Numbered from the stretch's first letter, positions 1 to 6,540 are shown. The stretch is 11,736 bases of DNA from JAWLCG01 sp041687295 (GCA_041687295.1 JAWLCG010000132.1:1-11736); one strand, 5' to 3'. Notes: a model not told the origin generated them from the sequence alone. A program made the numbers and translations.

Positions 1-23
1 GCAACGTCGGGCGCCAGGGTTGC

Positions 24-48
24 GCGAGCAACAAGTTGCTCGCCCTAC
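24..48 (-). repeat. GTAG-headed hairpin (REP-like copy 1)
   Basis: Read on the minus strand it is GTAGG followed by a perfect stem, GCGAGCAAC paired with GTTGCTCGC around two A residues; sterically this gives an 8-bp stem with a CAAG loop. It lies about 10 nt past the stop of the nucleoside-hydrolase gene and points the same way. The GTAG foot plus palindrome is the architecture known for REP elements. No T-tract follows, so a simple intrinsic terminator is less likely, although an effect on mRNA 3' ends is possible. Confidence 0.6.
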
Positions 49-58
49 GGGGCCGGCC

Positions 59-973
59 CTACTGCGGCAGGCGGTTGATCAGGTCGCCGAAGACGGCGTC
101 GCGGTTGCACCAGTTGGCCACGCGCATGAAGTGCCGGCCGGGGTTGACGCTCCAGGTCACGTCGCGCGTCAGGAGCGGGGCGTGGACCAGGTCGGTGGGG
201 GCCCAGGACGGCTCGAGCATCCAGGCGACGGCGATGATGTCCCAGATCACCTTGGACACGCCGGGGCCCTTGCGCATGTACTCGTCGTAGATCTCGTAGA
301 GGTAGTCGCCGATGGCGCCTCGGCCCCGGAAGAAGGCGGCCATCTCGGCCTCGGTGGTCCGCAGCAGCTCGGCGACGTGCGTGCAGGGCAGGTGCACCAG
401 GGGCACGCCGCAGTCGAACATCAGCTGCGAGGCCTCCACGTCCTGCTGGAGGTTGAACTCGCGGGCGCTCCGCCAGTAGTGCGGCTGGCCGGCGAGCCAG
501 ACCACGACGATCTTCTCGCGGATGGCTGGCTCGAGCAGGATGGCCGAGGCCACGTTCGTGATCGCCCCGATGGCCAGCACGTAGAGCGGCTGATCGGCCG
601 GCTGAGCCAGGGCGCGCTGGACGAGGTCCTCGGCGGCGGGGCTGCGGACCGGCGTCTCCGGCGAGCCCAGCCAGCGGTCCGAGCCGCGGTGGACCAGGCC
701 CTCGGGCTTGCGGCCCAGGCGGTCGAGCACGCGGAGGATCTCCTCGTAGCTGCGCTCCATGCCGTCGCCGGGGCCCTGCGAGCGGTTGTTGTGGAAGGGG
801 GCGGCGTAGACGGCCTGCAGGTCCAGCCGGTCGGCGGCCAGGACGGCGTAGGTCAGGGCGAACTGGTCGTCGATCTCGTTGTAGGTGTCCGTGTCCAGCA
901 CGATGGTCGATCGGCCCGTGGGCGGCTCGAGGCGCTGGAGCATCCGGGCGTCGGTGAGGTTGGGCTTGTCCAT
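59..973 (-). CDS. Inosine/uridine-preferring nucleoside hydrolase family protein
   Basis: A 304-residue protein of the nucleoside hydrolase (IU_nuc_hydro) fold, which cleaves the N-glycosidic bond of ribonucleosides in salvage. The calcium-site motif is DTDTYNEIDD (D27, D29, D35, D36), a variant of the usual DTDPGxDDAxAL. Further family landmarks are IGAITN near 135-140, EFNLQQDVEAS (residues 172-182, matching EFNxxxDPEAA) and WDIIAVAW (244-251), matching the C-terminal HDPxAVA metal motif but with Trp where His is usual. No signal peptide or membrane segment is seen, so it is probably cytosolic. The start at 973 is chosen because AGGA lies about 9 nt upstream and because the -10 box of a good promoter (1175-1180) lies at the longer start (1174), ruling that start out. 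Family is fairly certain; the substrate is not. Confidence 0.85.
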   Translation of the reverse strand: MDKPNLTDARMLQRLEPPTGRSTIVLDTDTYNEIDDQFALTYAVLAADRLDLQAVYAAPFHNNRSQGPGDGMERSYEEILRVLDRLGRKPEGLVHRGSDRWLGSPETPVRSPAAEDLVQRALAQPADQPLYVLAIGAITNVASAILLEPAIREKIVVVWLAGQPHYWRSAREFNLQQDVEASQLMFDCGVPLVHLPCTHVAELLRTTEAEMAAFFRGRGAIGDYLYEIYDEYMRKGPGVSKVIWDIIAVAWMLEPSWAPTDLVHAPLLTRDVTWSVNPGRHFMRVANWCNRDAVFGDLINRLPQ

Positions 974-1076
974 GGGGTGGTTCCTGTCACGGGACCGGGG
1001 GCCGGCGGCGCCACGCGCGCCCGTTCCGGCCGGGTCGTTTGTCTGTCGCGTCTGGAGGGTCCTGGGAGCTTGCGGC

Positions 1077-1103
1077 CCAAGCCCACGGATGGCCATCCCT
1101 GGG
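1077..1103 (+). repeat. CCCACGGAT hairpin family, copy A (degenerate)
   Basis: CCAAGCCCACGGAT (1077-1090) followed, after GGCC, by ATCCCTGGG (1095-1103). The arms pair with one mismatch. It matches the perfect copy at 8412-8443 and the inverted copy at 3832-3865, including the CCAAG bases outside the stem, so it belongs to the same dispersed family. Confidence 0.55.
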
Positions 1104-1174
1104 CGTCTCGGTCGGGCCGGGCAGGCGGGGCACAACCGACCCGCCCGGTCGCTGGGCAGCCACTCCAGGCCCAT

Positions 1175-1203
1175 ACTGTAGACCCGCGGCCAGGCCCTGT
1201 CCA
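1175..1203 (-). promoter_or_regulatory. Predicted sigma70-type promoter for the nucleoside hydrolase gene
   Basis: On the minus strand, TGGACA (1203-1198) matches the TTGACA consensus at 5 of 6 positions. A 17-nt spacer separates it from TACAGT (1180-1175), 4 of 6 to TATAAT. A start near 1168 would give a leader of about 195 nt. Prediction by eye only. Confidence 0.5.
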
Positions 1204-1234
1204 GCCCGGGCGGGGGCGTTCGGCAGGCTGCCCG

Positions 1235-1262
1235 TTGACCCGGGCCGTCAGCGTGCTAGAAT
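1235..1262 (+). promoter_or_regulatory. leuD: Predicted sigma70-type promoter for leuD
   Basis: TTGACC (1235-1240), a 16-nt spacer and TAGAAT (1257-1262): 5 of 6 matches to each consensus box. The predicted start near 1269 leaves a short leader of about 30 nt before the leuD ATG. No attenuator-like leader peptide or T-box fits in that space. Confidence 0.6.
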
Positions 1263-1299
1263 CCGGTGCTTTGGAAACCTCTAGCAGCAGGAAGGCATC

Positions 1300-1863
1300 A
1301 TGGACAAGCACATTCGCGGCATGGCCTACGTCGTCGGCGACGACATCGACACCGACCAGATCATCCCGGCCGAGTACCTCATGTACAACCCGGCCGACGC
1401 GGAGGAGCGCAAGTACTTCGGCATGTACGCCCTGAGCGGCGTGCCGATGAAGTCGGCCGGCCTGCCCGAGGGCAACACTCGCTTCGTCGAGGAGGGCCAG
1501 TTCCGCACGGCCTATACGGTGCTGATCGGCGGGCGGAACTTCGGTTGCGGCAGCTCCCGCGAGCACGCGCCGCTGGCCATCGCCGAGGCCGGCGTCCACG
1601 TGGTGGTGGCGGAGGCCTTCGCCCGCATCTTCTACCGCAACAGCGTCAACGGCGGCTACCTCGTGCCCGTCGAGACGACCACGCGCCTCATCGAGGAGAT
1701 CGCCACCGGCGACACCGTCGAGGTCGACCTGGAGAACTCCACACTCACCGACGTCACCACCGGCAAGACCTACAAGCTCGCCCCCCTGGGCGACGTGACC
1801 CCTATCGTCGAGGCCGGCGGCATCTTCGAGTACGCCAAGAAGAGCGGCATGCTGAACCAGTGA
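1300..1863 (+). CDS. leuD: 3-isopropylmalate dehydratase small subunit
   Basis: A 187-residue swivelling-domain subunit that pairs with LeuC to isomerise 2-isopropylmalate to 3-isopropylmalate in leucine biosynthesis, in the cytosol. Landmarks are GDDIDTDQIIPAEYL (13-27), GRNFGCGSSREHAPLAI (78-94, the aconitase-family small-subunit signature) and FARIFYRNSVNGGYLVPVE (108-125). The substrate-loop tetrad after DTDQIIPAE is YLMY, closer to YLVY/YLVM of isopropylmalate enzymes than to the YLRT reported for homoaconitases. The length lies between compact archaeal-type LeuD (about 165) and enterobacterial LeuD (about 200). AGGAAGG (1289-1295) is the ribosome binding site. The LeuC partner is not in the window, so the gene appears separated from its subunit partner. 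Confidence 0.93.
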   Translation: MDKHIRGMAYVVGDDIDTDQIIPAEYLMYNPADAEERKYFGMYALSGVPMKSAGLPEGNTRFVEEGQFRTAYTVLIGGRNFGCGSSREHAPLAIAEAGVHVVVAEAFARIFYRNSVNGGYLVPVETTTRLIEEIATGDTVEVDLENSTLTDVTTGKTYKLAPLGDVTPIVEAGGIFEYAKKSGMLNQ

Positions 1864-1874
1864 GAAGGTCAATG

Positions 1875-1920
1875 GGTTAACTGGTTAATTGGTTAATTGT
1901 TTAATTGGTAATCGGTTAAC
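1875..1920 (+). repeat. Degenerate 8-bp tandem repeat (GGTTAATT)
   Basis: Six units of 7-8 bases begin at 1875, 1883, 1891, 1899, 1907 and 1914: GGTTAACT, GGTTAATT, GGTTAATT, GTTTAATT, GGTAATC, GGTTAAC. The outer units each contain the palindrome GTTAAC. It starts 12 nt after the leuD stop and is a strikingly AT-rich island in very GC-rich DNA. Function unknown; it could be a slippage-grown repeat, a binding site for a DNA-bending protein, or an easily melted spot. Confidence 0.75.
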
Positions 1921-1930
1921 GGATGAGGCC

Positions 1931-1963
1931 GTAGGCCGGGTCGAGCGGCAGCGAGGCCCGGCC
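1931..1963 (+). repeat. GTAG-headed hairpin (REP-like copy 2)
   Basis: GTAG (1931-1934), then GGCCGGGTC (1934-1942) pairing with GGCCCGGCC (1955-1963) around a 12-nt loop GAGCGGCAGCGA; 9 bp including one G-T wobble. It lies 68 nt downstream of leuD in the sense direction. Stem and loop are nearly identical to copy 5 at the end of the histidine kinase gene. Confidence 0.65.
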
Positions 1964-2074
1964 CATAGGATTGCGCCGCCTGGTGGGGGCAGGCTCAAGC
2001 TGGCCGAGGGGGTCCGACGGACGGGGTGGCTCTGCTCAGTTGGACGAAAAAGTCATGGCGGGGCCTTTGGGCCT

Positions 2075-2104
2075 GTGATACCATATAGTTGTCGCGTCTA
2101 TCAT
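2075..2104 (+). promoter_or_regulatory. Weak candidate promoter for the PIN-TRAM gene
   Basis: GTGATA (2075-2080), an 18-nt spacer and TATCAT (2099-2104) match TTGACA and TATAAT at 4 and 5 of 6 positions. It would start transcription near 2111, some 27 nt before the ATG. The surrounding 30 bases are locally AT-rich, as expected of a promoter, but other arrangements of the boxes are possible. Confidence 0.3.
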
Positions 2105-2137
2105 TCTCGTCCTTCATATGACTGAGGTTCCGAAGCC

Positions 2138-3214
2138 ATGATTCTCCACATCATTCGCGCGGTCTTTCTGCTGGCGGTGCTCGCGCTGACGATCTCCTTC
2201 GCCACGACGACCTGGATGCAATCGCGTCCGGGCGGCGAGGCCCTGGACAAGACGATCATCCTGGTGGTGGTCGGCCCGGTGGTGCTGGGGCTGGGCGTGA
2301 TGTTCACCGATATGTTCTGGAGGCGAAAGAACCTGCGCGCCCTGAGCGGCCTGTTCTTCGGCGTTGTCGCCGGCCTGCTGCTGGCCTACGTGCTGGGGCT
2401 GGTGGTGGACCTGGTGGCGGCGATCTTCCCGGCAACCGACGAGACCTACATTCAGTTGGTCAAGGTCTTTATCGGGGCCACCTCGGTGTACCTGTGCGCG
2501 AGCTTCATCATGCAGACGCGGGATGATTTCCGCTTCATCATCCCCTACGTGGAGTTCTCCAAGGAGACCAAGGGCTCTCGGCCGCTGCTGCTGGACACCT
2601 CGGCCATTGTGGACGGGCGGATCGCCGACATCGCCGAGACGCGGATCCTCGACAGCCCGATGTGCGTGCCGCGGTTCGTGCTGGCCGAGCTGCAGAACAT
2701 CGCCGACTCGTCGGACAAGCTGCGGCGCAACCGGGGCCGGCGGGGCCTGGACGTGCTCAACCGCCTGCGCGCCAGCGACTTCATCGAGGTGCAGGTGCTC
2801 GACACCCGCGTCCACGAGGTCGACGAAACCCCCGACGTCGACGCCAAGCTCGTCGTACTCGCCCAGCACATGGGCGGGCGGATCATCACCAACGACTACA
2901 ACCTCAACAAGATCTGCCAGCTCCGCGGCGTCGACGTGATCAACATCAACGACCTGGCCAATGCCCTCAAGCCCGTCGTCCTGCCCGGCGAGACGATGAA
3001 AGTCAAGATCATCAAGCCCGGCGAGGAGATCGGCCAGGGCGTAGGCTACCTCGATGACGGCACGATGGTCGTCGTCGAGCAGGGCCGGGAGTTCGTCGGC
3101 GACGAGGTGTCCCTCACGGTCACCAGCGTCCTGCAGACCTCGGCGGGCCGAATGATCTTTGGCCGCATCGAAGGCGCCTCGCCCGTCCCGCCCCGCAGCC
3201 GAACCCGGCGGTAG
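2138..3214 (+). CDS. Membrane-anchored PIN and TRAM domain protein (YacL family)
   Basis: A 358-residue protein related to Bacillus YacL. Four hydrophobic segments lie near 5-22, 39-58, 69-97 and 107-124. A cytosolic PIN nuclease-fold domain follows (about 149-270), with LLLDTSAIVDGRI carrying D153, VLAELQ carrying E184, the VDAK segment with D235, and IITNDYNLNK with D253; all four expected acidic metal ligands are present. A C-terminal TRAM RNA-binding domain covers about 284-345. The architecture suggests a membrane-attached RNA-cleaving or RNA-binding protein; the natural substrate in this family is not firmly known. TGAGG (2123-2127) lies 10 nt before the ATG. It stands alone, and its TAG stop is in the string GGTAGGC, the same context as several other genes here. 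Confidence 0.92.
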   Translation: MILHIIRAVFLLAVLALTISFATTTWMQSRPGGEALDKTIILVVVGPVVLGLGVMFTDMFWRRKNLRALSGLFFGVVAGLLLAYVLGLVVDLVAAIFPATDETYIQLVKVFIGATSVYLCASFIMQTRDDFRFIIPYVEFSKETKGSRPLLLDTSAIVDGRIADIAETRILDSPMCVPRFVLAELQNIADSSDKLRRNRGRRGLDVLNRLRASDFIEVQVLDTRVHEVDETPDVDAKLVVLAQHMGGRIITNDYNLNKICQLRGVDVININDLANALKPVVLPGETMKVKIIKPGEEIGQGVGYLDDGTMVVVEQGREFVGDEVSLTVTSVLQTSAGRMIFGRIEGASPVPPRSRTRR

Positions 3215-3228
3215 GCCCGGCCGCCCCC

Positions 3229-3275
3229 GTAGGGCACGTAGGTTCGCGGAGCACAGCGGAGCGGTTCTGCGTGCC
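3229..3275 (+). repeat. GTAG-headed hairpin (REP-like copy 3, left half of a pair)
   Basis: GTAG at 3229-3232. The outer stem is GGCACG (3233-3238) with CGTGCC (3270-3275), extended inwards through wobble pairs and one T/T mismatch to CGC/GCG. The loop contains GAGCACAGCGGA, resembling GAGCGCAGCGA of other copies. It sits 15 nt after the PIN-TRAM stop, in sense. Confidence 0.6.
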
Positions 3276-3315
3276 GCGAGGGCGCCCGGCGATTCGACGG
3301 GCGATCCGTCATCGC

Positions 3316-3369
3316 GGCACGCGGAACCTCGCCTCCGCTGGCGCTACGGCGAGGACCCACGTGCCCTAC
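3316..3369 (-). repeat. GTAG-headed hairpin (REP-like copy 4, right half of a pair)
   Basis: On the minus strand it begins GTAGGGCACGT (3369-3359), identical over 11 bases to the start of copy 3. It folds into an 18-position stem with one T/T mismatch and two wobble pairs around a loop GTAGCGCCAGCGGA. With copy 3 it forms a tail-to-tail inverted pair of 141 bases with both GTAG feet outermost, the arrangement called REPIN or BIME in other bacteria. Confidence 0.6.
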
Positions 3370-3456
3370 CTCAGGCCGCCCTGCTGTTTTCGGAGCAGGA
3401 CACAGAGCACCCATCGCAGGCTTCGCCCGCAACCCAACCCGAATCCATGCCGCGGG

Positions 3457-3725
3457 CCGGCGGCCCAGAAGAAACAGCGCGGGGCTCTGCCCCCACACCC
3501 CCGGGATTTGTCGCTTCGGGGTCACCAGCATGGGTGGGGCTCTCTGGGCGGTCCTCCCGGAGGATCGCCCAGCGCTGGCGCGGCCGAGCGCCCCGAGCGC
3601 CGTCAGGACGGCCGTACAGCACGGGCGGCATTTCCTGGGGTGGTGTGCCTGTTCTGTTCTGCTGGTGACCTCAAAGCGGTGAATCCCGGGGTCCGGGGCA
3701 GAGCCCCGGGCTGTTTCTCGGCCGG
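3457..3725. repeat. 269-base unit with about 70-base imperfect terminal inverted repeats
   Basis: The left arm 3457-3530 and the reverse complement of the right arm 3660-3725 align along most of their length. Shared blocks include GAAACAGC, GGGGCTCTGCCCC, CCCGGGATT and GGTCACCAGCA. The interior (3531-3659) has no ORF of note but contains a strong hairpin at 3544-3572 (CTGGGCGGTCCT against AGGATCGCCCAG, one wobble). Size and structure resemble a MITE-type non-autonomous element, but no clear target-site duplication was seen. Two inverted copies of a common repeat would look the same. Confidence 0.6.
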
Positions 3726-3831
3726 CGGGGCAGGGAAAATCGTTACAGGAGATCGTGATTCTGCACAGTAGACCGTTCTGCTCGCGAACCTGCGGGGGCG
3801 TTGTGCCGGGTCAGGCACGGCCCGGCGCGGT

Positions 3832-3865
3832 GCCCACGGAAGGCATTCCGTGTGCTTGGAGAAGA
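3832..3865 (-). repeat. CCCACGGAT hairpin family, copy B (inverted)
   Basis: The plus strand shows CACGGAA (3835-3841), loop GGCA and TTCCGTG (3846-3852), a perfect 7-bp stem. The minus strand reads TCTTCTCCAAGC (3865-3854) before the stem, exactly the flank of copy C at 8412-8423, so the copy is oriented and homologous beyond the palindrome. Confidence 0.6.
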
Positions 3866-3955
3866 GCCCCTGCGAACCGCCCTGCGGGCGACCCGCGTGC
3901 ACGAACCCGTCGGGGGCCCTGGGTCCAGGCCACTGGCCCCTGGCCACTGGTCCCG

Positions 3956-3985
3956 CCGGGCCTCGCTGCGCTCGACCCGGGCTAC
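3956..3985 (-). repeat. GTAG-headed hairpin (REP-like copy 5) carrying the kinase stop codon
   Basis: On the minus strand, GTAG occupies 3985-3982. The TAG of the histidine kinase stop codon (3984-3982) is the last three bases of that foot. The stem is CCGGGTC against GGCCCGG with one T-G wobble, around loop GAGCGCAGCGA. It is nearly identical to copy 2 at 1931-1963. Confidence 0.65.
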
Positions 3986-6153
3986 TCGCGGTCGCGGGGC
4001 AGGTAGACGCTGAAGCGGGTCTGGCCGGGTCGGCTGGCGAACTCGACCCAGCCGCCGGCGTTGCGGGCGATGCCGTAGACGACGGCCAGGCCCAGGCCGG
4101 AGCCCTCGCCGACGGGCTTGGTCGTGAAGAAGGGCTCGAAGACGCGGTCGGTCAGTTCGGGTGGAATGCCCGGGCCGGTGTCGCACACCTCCAGGCAGAC
4201 GTAGCGCCCGGTCTGCGGGGCCTCGCCCCGGCCCGGCGAGCCGCCCAGCACGACGTTGCTGGTCCGCAGGCTCAAGGTGCCGGCCTGGCCCATGGCCTCG
4301 TGGGCGTTGATCGCCAGGTTCATCACCAGCTGCAGGGCCTGGCCGGGGTCGACCCGCACGGGCCAGAGGTCGTCGGCCAGCTCCTGCCGCACGGCGATGG
4401 CGGCGGGCAGGCCGGTGGCGATGATCTCGAGCACCTCGCGGGCGACGCGGTTGAGCTCGACCCGCTCGGGGTGGCACGGCCCCTGGCGGGTGTAGGTGAG
4501 GATCTGGCGGACCAGCTCGCCGGCGTGGCGGGCGGCCAGGCGGGCGTCGCTGAGCCCCTGGCGCGCCTGGGCCGCGTCGAGTCGGCCCGACAGGGCCAGG
4601 TCCAGGTTGCCCTGAATGCACGCCAGCAGGTTGTTGAAGTCGTGCGCGACGCCGCCGGCCAGCCGACCGAGGGCCTCGAGCTTGTGGGCCTCGCGGAGGC
4701 CCTGCTCCATCTTCCGCAGCTGCGTCACGTCGCGCCCGATGCAGATGAGCTGGCGGAACTGCCCGCTCGCGTCGCGAACCGGCGAGACCGACAGGTTCAA
4801 CTGCAGCAGGCGGGCCTGGACCTCGATGTCCACGTCCAGCATCAGCGGCTCGCCCGTGCGGAGGCACTGCTGCAGGCGGGTCCGCACGAACTGCACGCTG
4901 GGCTCGCTGGTGGCGATGCGGCCAAGGGGCTGGCCCAGGAACCGCTCGGGCGGCTGGTCGAAGAAGCGGCAGGTGGCCTCGTTGACGCTGGTGTAAATAA
5001 GGTTCTCGTCCAGCGTGAAGATCGCATCGGCCGAGCTCTCCACCAACGTGCGGTAGCGCTGCTCGCTGGCACGGAGGGCCTGCTCGGTGGCCTTGCGAGG
5101 GGTGATATCCTCGAAGGCGACCACGATCTGCTCACGCGAGATGCGGAACAGCCGGGAGTGGAACAGCCGCCGGCCCCGGGCGTCCTCGTAGGCGACCTCG
5201 CGGTCGCGCCAGGCCTCCAGCGGCGTGTTGAAGATCGCCGGGTCCATCGGCGCACCGGGGAAAACCTCCAGCACCGGCCTGCCCAGCACCTCGACCGACC
5301 GCACACCCATCAACTGCTCGCAGACCGGGTTGACGTACTCGACGATGAGCTGCTCGGGCCCCGTCTGGCGGAGCACGGTGATACCCAGCGGCAGGCTCGC
5401 CACCACGCGCTGGTAGAGCCGCTCGGCCTGCTGCACCCGCAGGTCCGCCTGCCGGCTGGCACTGGCGTCCACCGCGATCGCCAGCACCACCCGCCGCCCG
5501 TTGAACTGGTGCAGCCGGGCGTAGATGTTCACCGGGAAGCACGTGCCGTCCCGCCGCCGGTGCGTCCAGCCCTCGTACACGCCCAGCCGATCCATCGGAA
5601 TCGACCGCACGCTCTGCCGGGCCGCCTCGCGCTGCTCCTCGGGCCGGATGTCCAGGACCGTCATGCCCAGCCATTCGTCCCGGCTGTAGCCGTACCGCTG
5701 GATGGCCGTCTCGTTGACCTCCAGGAACCGCAGGCTGTCCGGGTCGTACAGCCAGACCGCCTCGGGGATCAGCCGCATCAGCGCCTGATACCGCACCGAG
5801 GCGTCGTCGGCACCGGCCGAGTCTGCCGCGTCCGCCATGGGCCGCAACAGGTGGATCCGCGCCCCGGCCAGGGCGGCCGGGCCCGCCAGCGGAACCTCCT
5901 GGGCCTCCACCGTCAGCGGCTCGGCACGGTGGCGACAGAACAGGTATGCGACCGCCCCGGGCCCCTCGGGCCACTCGTCCCCCTCGGGGCGCACGACCGA
6001 CTCGAGCGACTCGCCCTGCAGCGCGTCCGGCTCGGCCCCCACCAGCGCCCCAAGGGCGGCGTTGGCGTAGGCGATCCGACCATCGGCCAGCGAAACGACC
6101 AGGCCGCAGGGCAACGCATCCAGCACGCGCATCCACGGCCCCAACAGGGGCAT
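3982..6153 (-). CDS. Soluble PAS-domain sensor histidine kinase
   Basis: A 723-residue kinase without membrane segments. It has about four PAS-type sensor modules near 8-110 (weak), 120-240, 245-358 and 360-485, each pair joined by a helical linker. Next come an H-box region, HKLEALGRLAGGVAHDFNN (490-508) with the likely phosphorylated H504, and a GHKL ATPase domain with an N box (LVMNLAINAHEAM, N612/N616), G1 box (DTGPGIP, 658-664), F box (FEPFFTTK) and G2 box (GEGSGLGLA). This HDFNN type resembles NtrB/FixL-like kinases. No receiver domain and no response regulator gene are in the window, so the partner is unknown. The start is uncertain: ATG at 6153 has GGAAG 5 nt upstream, while an in-frame TTG at 6171 has a better-spaced GGAGG. 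It diverges from the GlcD-like oxidase gene. Confidence 0.88.
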   Translation of the reverse strand: MPLLGPWMRVLDALPCGLVVSLADGRIAYANAALGALVGAEPDALQGESLESVVRPEGDEWPEGPGAVAYLFCRHRAEPLTVEAQEVPLAGPAALAGARIHLLRPMADAADSAGADDASVRYQALMRLIPEAVWLYDPDSLRFLEVNETAIQRYGYSRDEWLGMTVLDIRPEEQREAARQSVRSIPMDRLGVYEGWTHRRRDGTCFPVNIYARLHQFNGRRVVLAIAVDASASRQADLRVQQAERLYQRVVASLPLGITVLRQTGPEQLIVEYVNPVCEQLMGVRSVEVLGRPVLEVFPGAPMDPAIFNTPLEAWRDREVAYEDARGRRLFHSRLFRISREQIVVAFEDITPRKATEQALRASEQRYRTLVESSADAIFTLDENLIYTSVNEATCRFFDQPPERFLGQPLGRIATSEPSVQFVRTRLQQCLRTGEPLMLDVDIEVQARLLQLNLSVSPVRDASGQFRQLICIGRDVTQLRKMEQGLREAHKLEALGRLAGGVAHDFNNLLACIQGNLDLALSGRLDAAQARQGLSDARLAARHAGELVRQILTYTRQGPCHPERVELNRVAREVLEIIATGLPAAIAVRQELADDLWPVRVDPGQALQLVMNLAINAHEAMGQAGTLSLRTSNVVLGGSPGRGEAPQTGRYVCLEVCDTGPGIPPELTDRVFEPFFTTKPVGEGSGLGLAVVYGIARNAGGWVEFASRPGQTRFSVYLPRDRE

Positions 6154-6237
6154 GACGGCTTCCAACAACAAAGCCCGACCTCCATGGCAACAAAGCGTCA
6201 CGAGCGGATCCGGCCACGACAGCGGCCGAAGACCGGC

Positions 6238-6266
6238 ATTCTGCCATGGAAAACCCGCCGCGTAAA
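6238..6266 (-). promoter_or_regulatory. Candidate promoter for the histidine kinase
   Basis: On the minus strand, TTTACG (6266-6261), a 17-nt spacer and CAGAAT (6243-6238), each 4 of 6 to consensus. This would give a leader of about 75 nt. Moderate match only. Confidence 0.35.
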
Positions 6267-6333
6267 CGCCCGCCTGCTGAGAATCGGACACATTTGCGCC
6301 CGGCCCCCTCTTCCTCCTCGCCTCAGCCGCCCC

Positions 6334-6363
6334 TTGCCTCGGACCGCGCGGGTGGGCTATGAT
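6334..6363 (+). promoter_or_regulatory. Predicted sigma70-type promoter for the FAD oxidase
   Basis: TTGCCT (6334-6339), an 18-nt spacer and TATGAT (6358-6363); the -10 box matches TATAAT at 5 of 6 positions. Transcription from about 6370 would carry a leader of about 170 nt before the ATG at 6541. Confidence 0.5.
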
Positions 6364-6540
6364 GTCAGGAACGATTCCCGCTCTCCCCGTGCCCGCACCG
6401 GGGCGGCGGCGCGTCGGAAAGGAACCCTCGGCCCGCCGATGGCGGCGGGGCCCTGCCGGTGCCCTGGCCAGGCCGGATGCGATCCGCCAATGCCGCCTTG
6501 GGGGGTGTTCGGCCGTTTGACCCTCGAACCTGGAGACCTC

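Larger units (their letters stand above)
974..1299. other. Divergent regulatory region between nucleoside hydrolase and leuD
   Basis: This 326-base gap holds two back-to-back sigma70-like promoters: 1175-1203 for the minus-strand gene and 1235-1262 for leuD, with -35 boxes about 31 bases apart. That predicts a leader of about 195 nt for the nucleoside hydrolase mRNA and about 30 nt for leuD. The long leader includes a degenerate copy of the CCCACGGAT hairpin repeat (1077-1103). No credible coding sequence was seen. Confidence 0.6.
3215..3981. other. 767-base repeat-rich non-coding region
   Basis: No convincing gene was found on either strand. The region is built from repeat units: a tail-to-tail pair of GTAG hairpins (3229-3369), a 269-base unit with inverted ends (3457-3725), an internal hairpin (3544-3572), an inverted copy of the CCCACGGAT hairpin (3832-3865), a three-unit heptad repeat C(A/C)CTGG(C/T) at 3931-3951, and a GTAG hairpin abutting the histidine kinase stop (3956-3985). 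It separates the 3' ends of two convergent genes, where insertions would do least harm. Confidence 0.7.
6154..6540. other. Divergent control region between the histidine kinase and the FAD oxidase
   Basis: A 387-base non-coding gap with a good promoter towards the oxidase (6334-6363) and a weaker one towards the kinase (6238-6266). The oxidase leader would be about 170 nt and contains a GC-rich hairpin around 6430-6453 (GGCCCGCCG against CGGCGGGGCC with one bulge). No GTAG hairpin lies here, in keeping with those elements marking 3' ends. Confidence 0.55.

Noticed and set aside
20..1435. A 471-codon plus-strand open frame over the nucleoside hydrolase and the start of leuD
   Set aside because: Antisense shadow of the nucleoside hydrolase. 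Its reading frame conflicts with leuD, and no family features are present.
1889..2125. 78-codon plus-strand open frame after leuD
   Set aside because: It overlaps the GGTTAATT tandem repeat and a GTAG hairpin, lacks a good ribosome site and has no recognisable features.
3159..3947. Several open frames of 80-170 codons on both strands between PIN-TRAM and the kinase
   Set aside because: All run through inverted repeats, overlap one another, and are Pro/Arg/Gly-rich as expected of non-coding GC-rich DNA.
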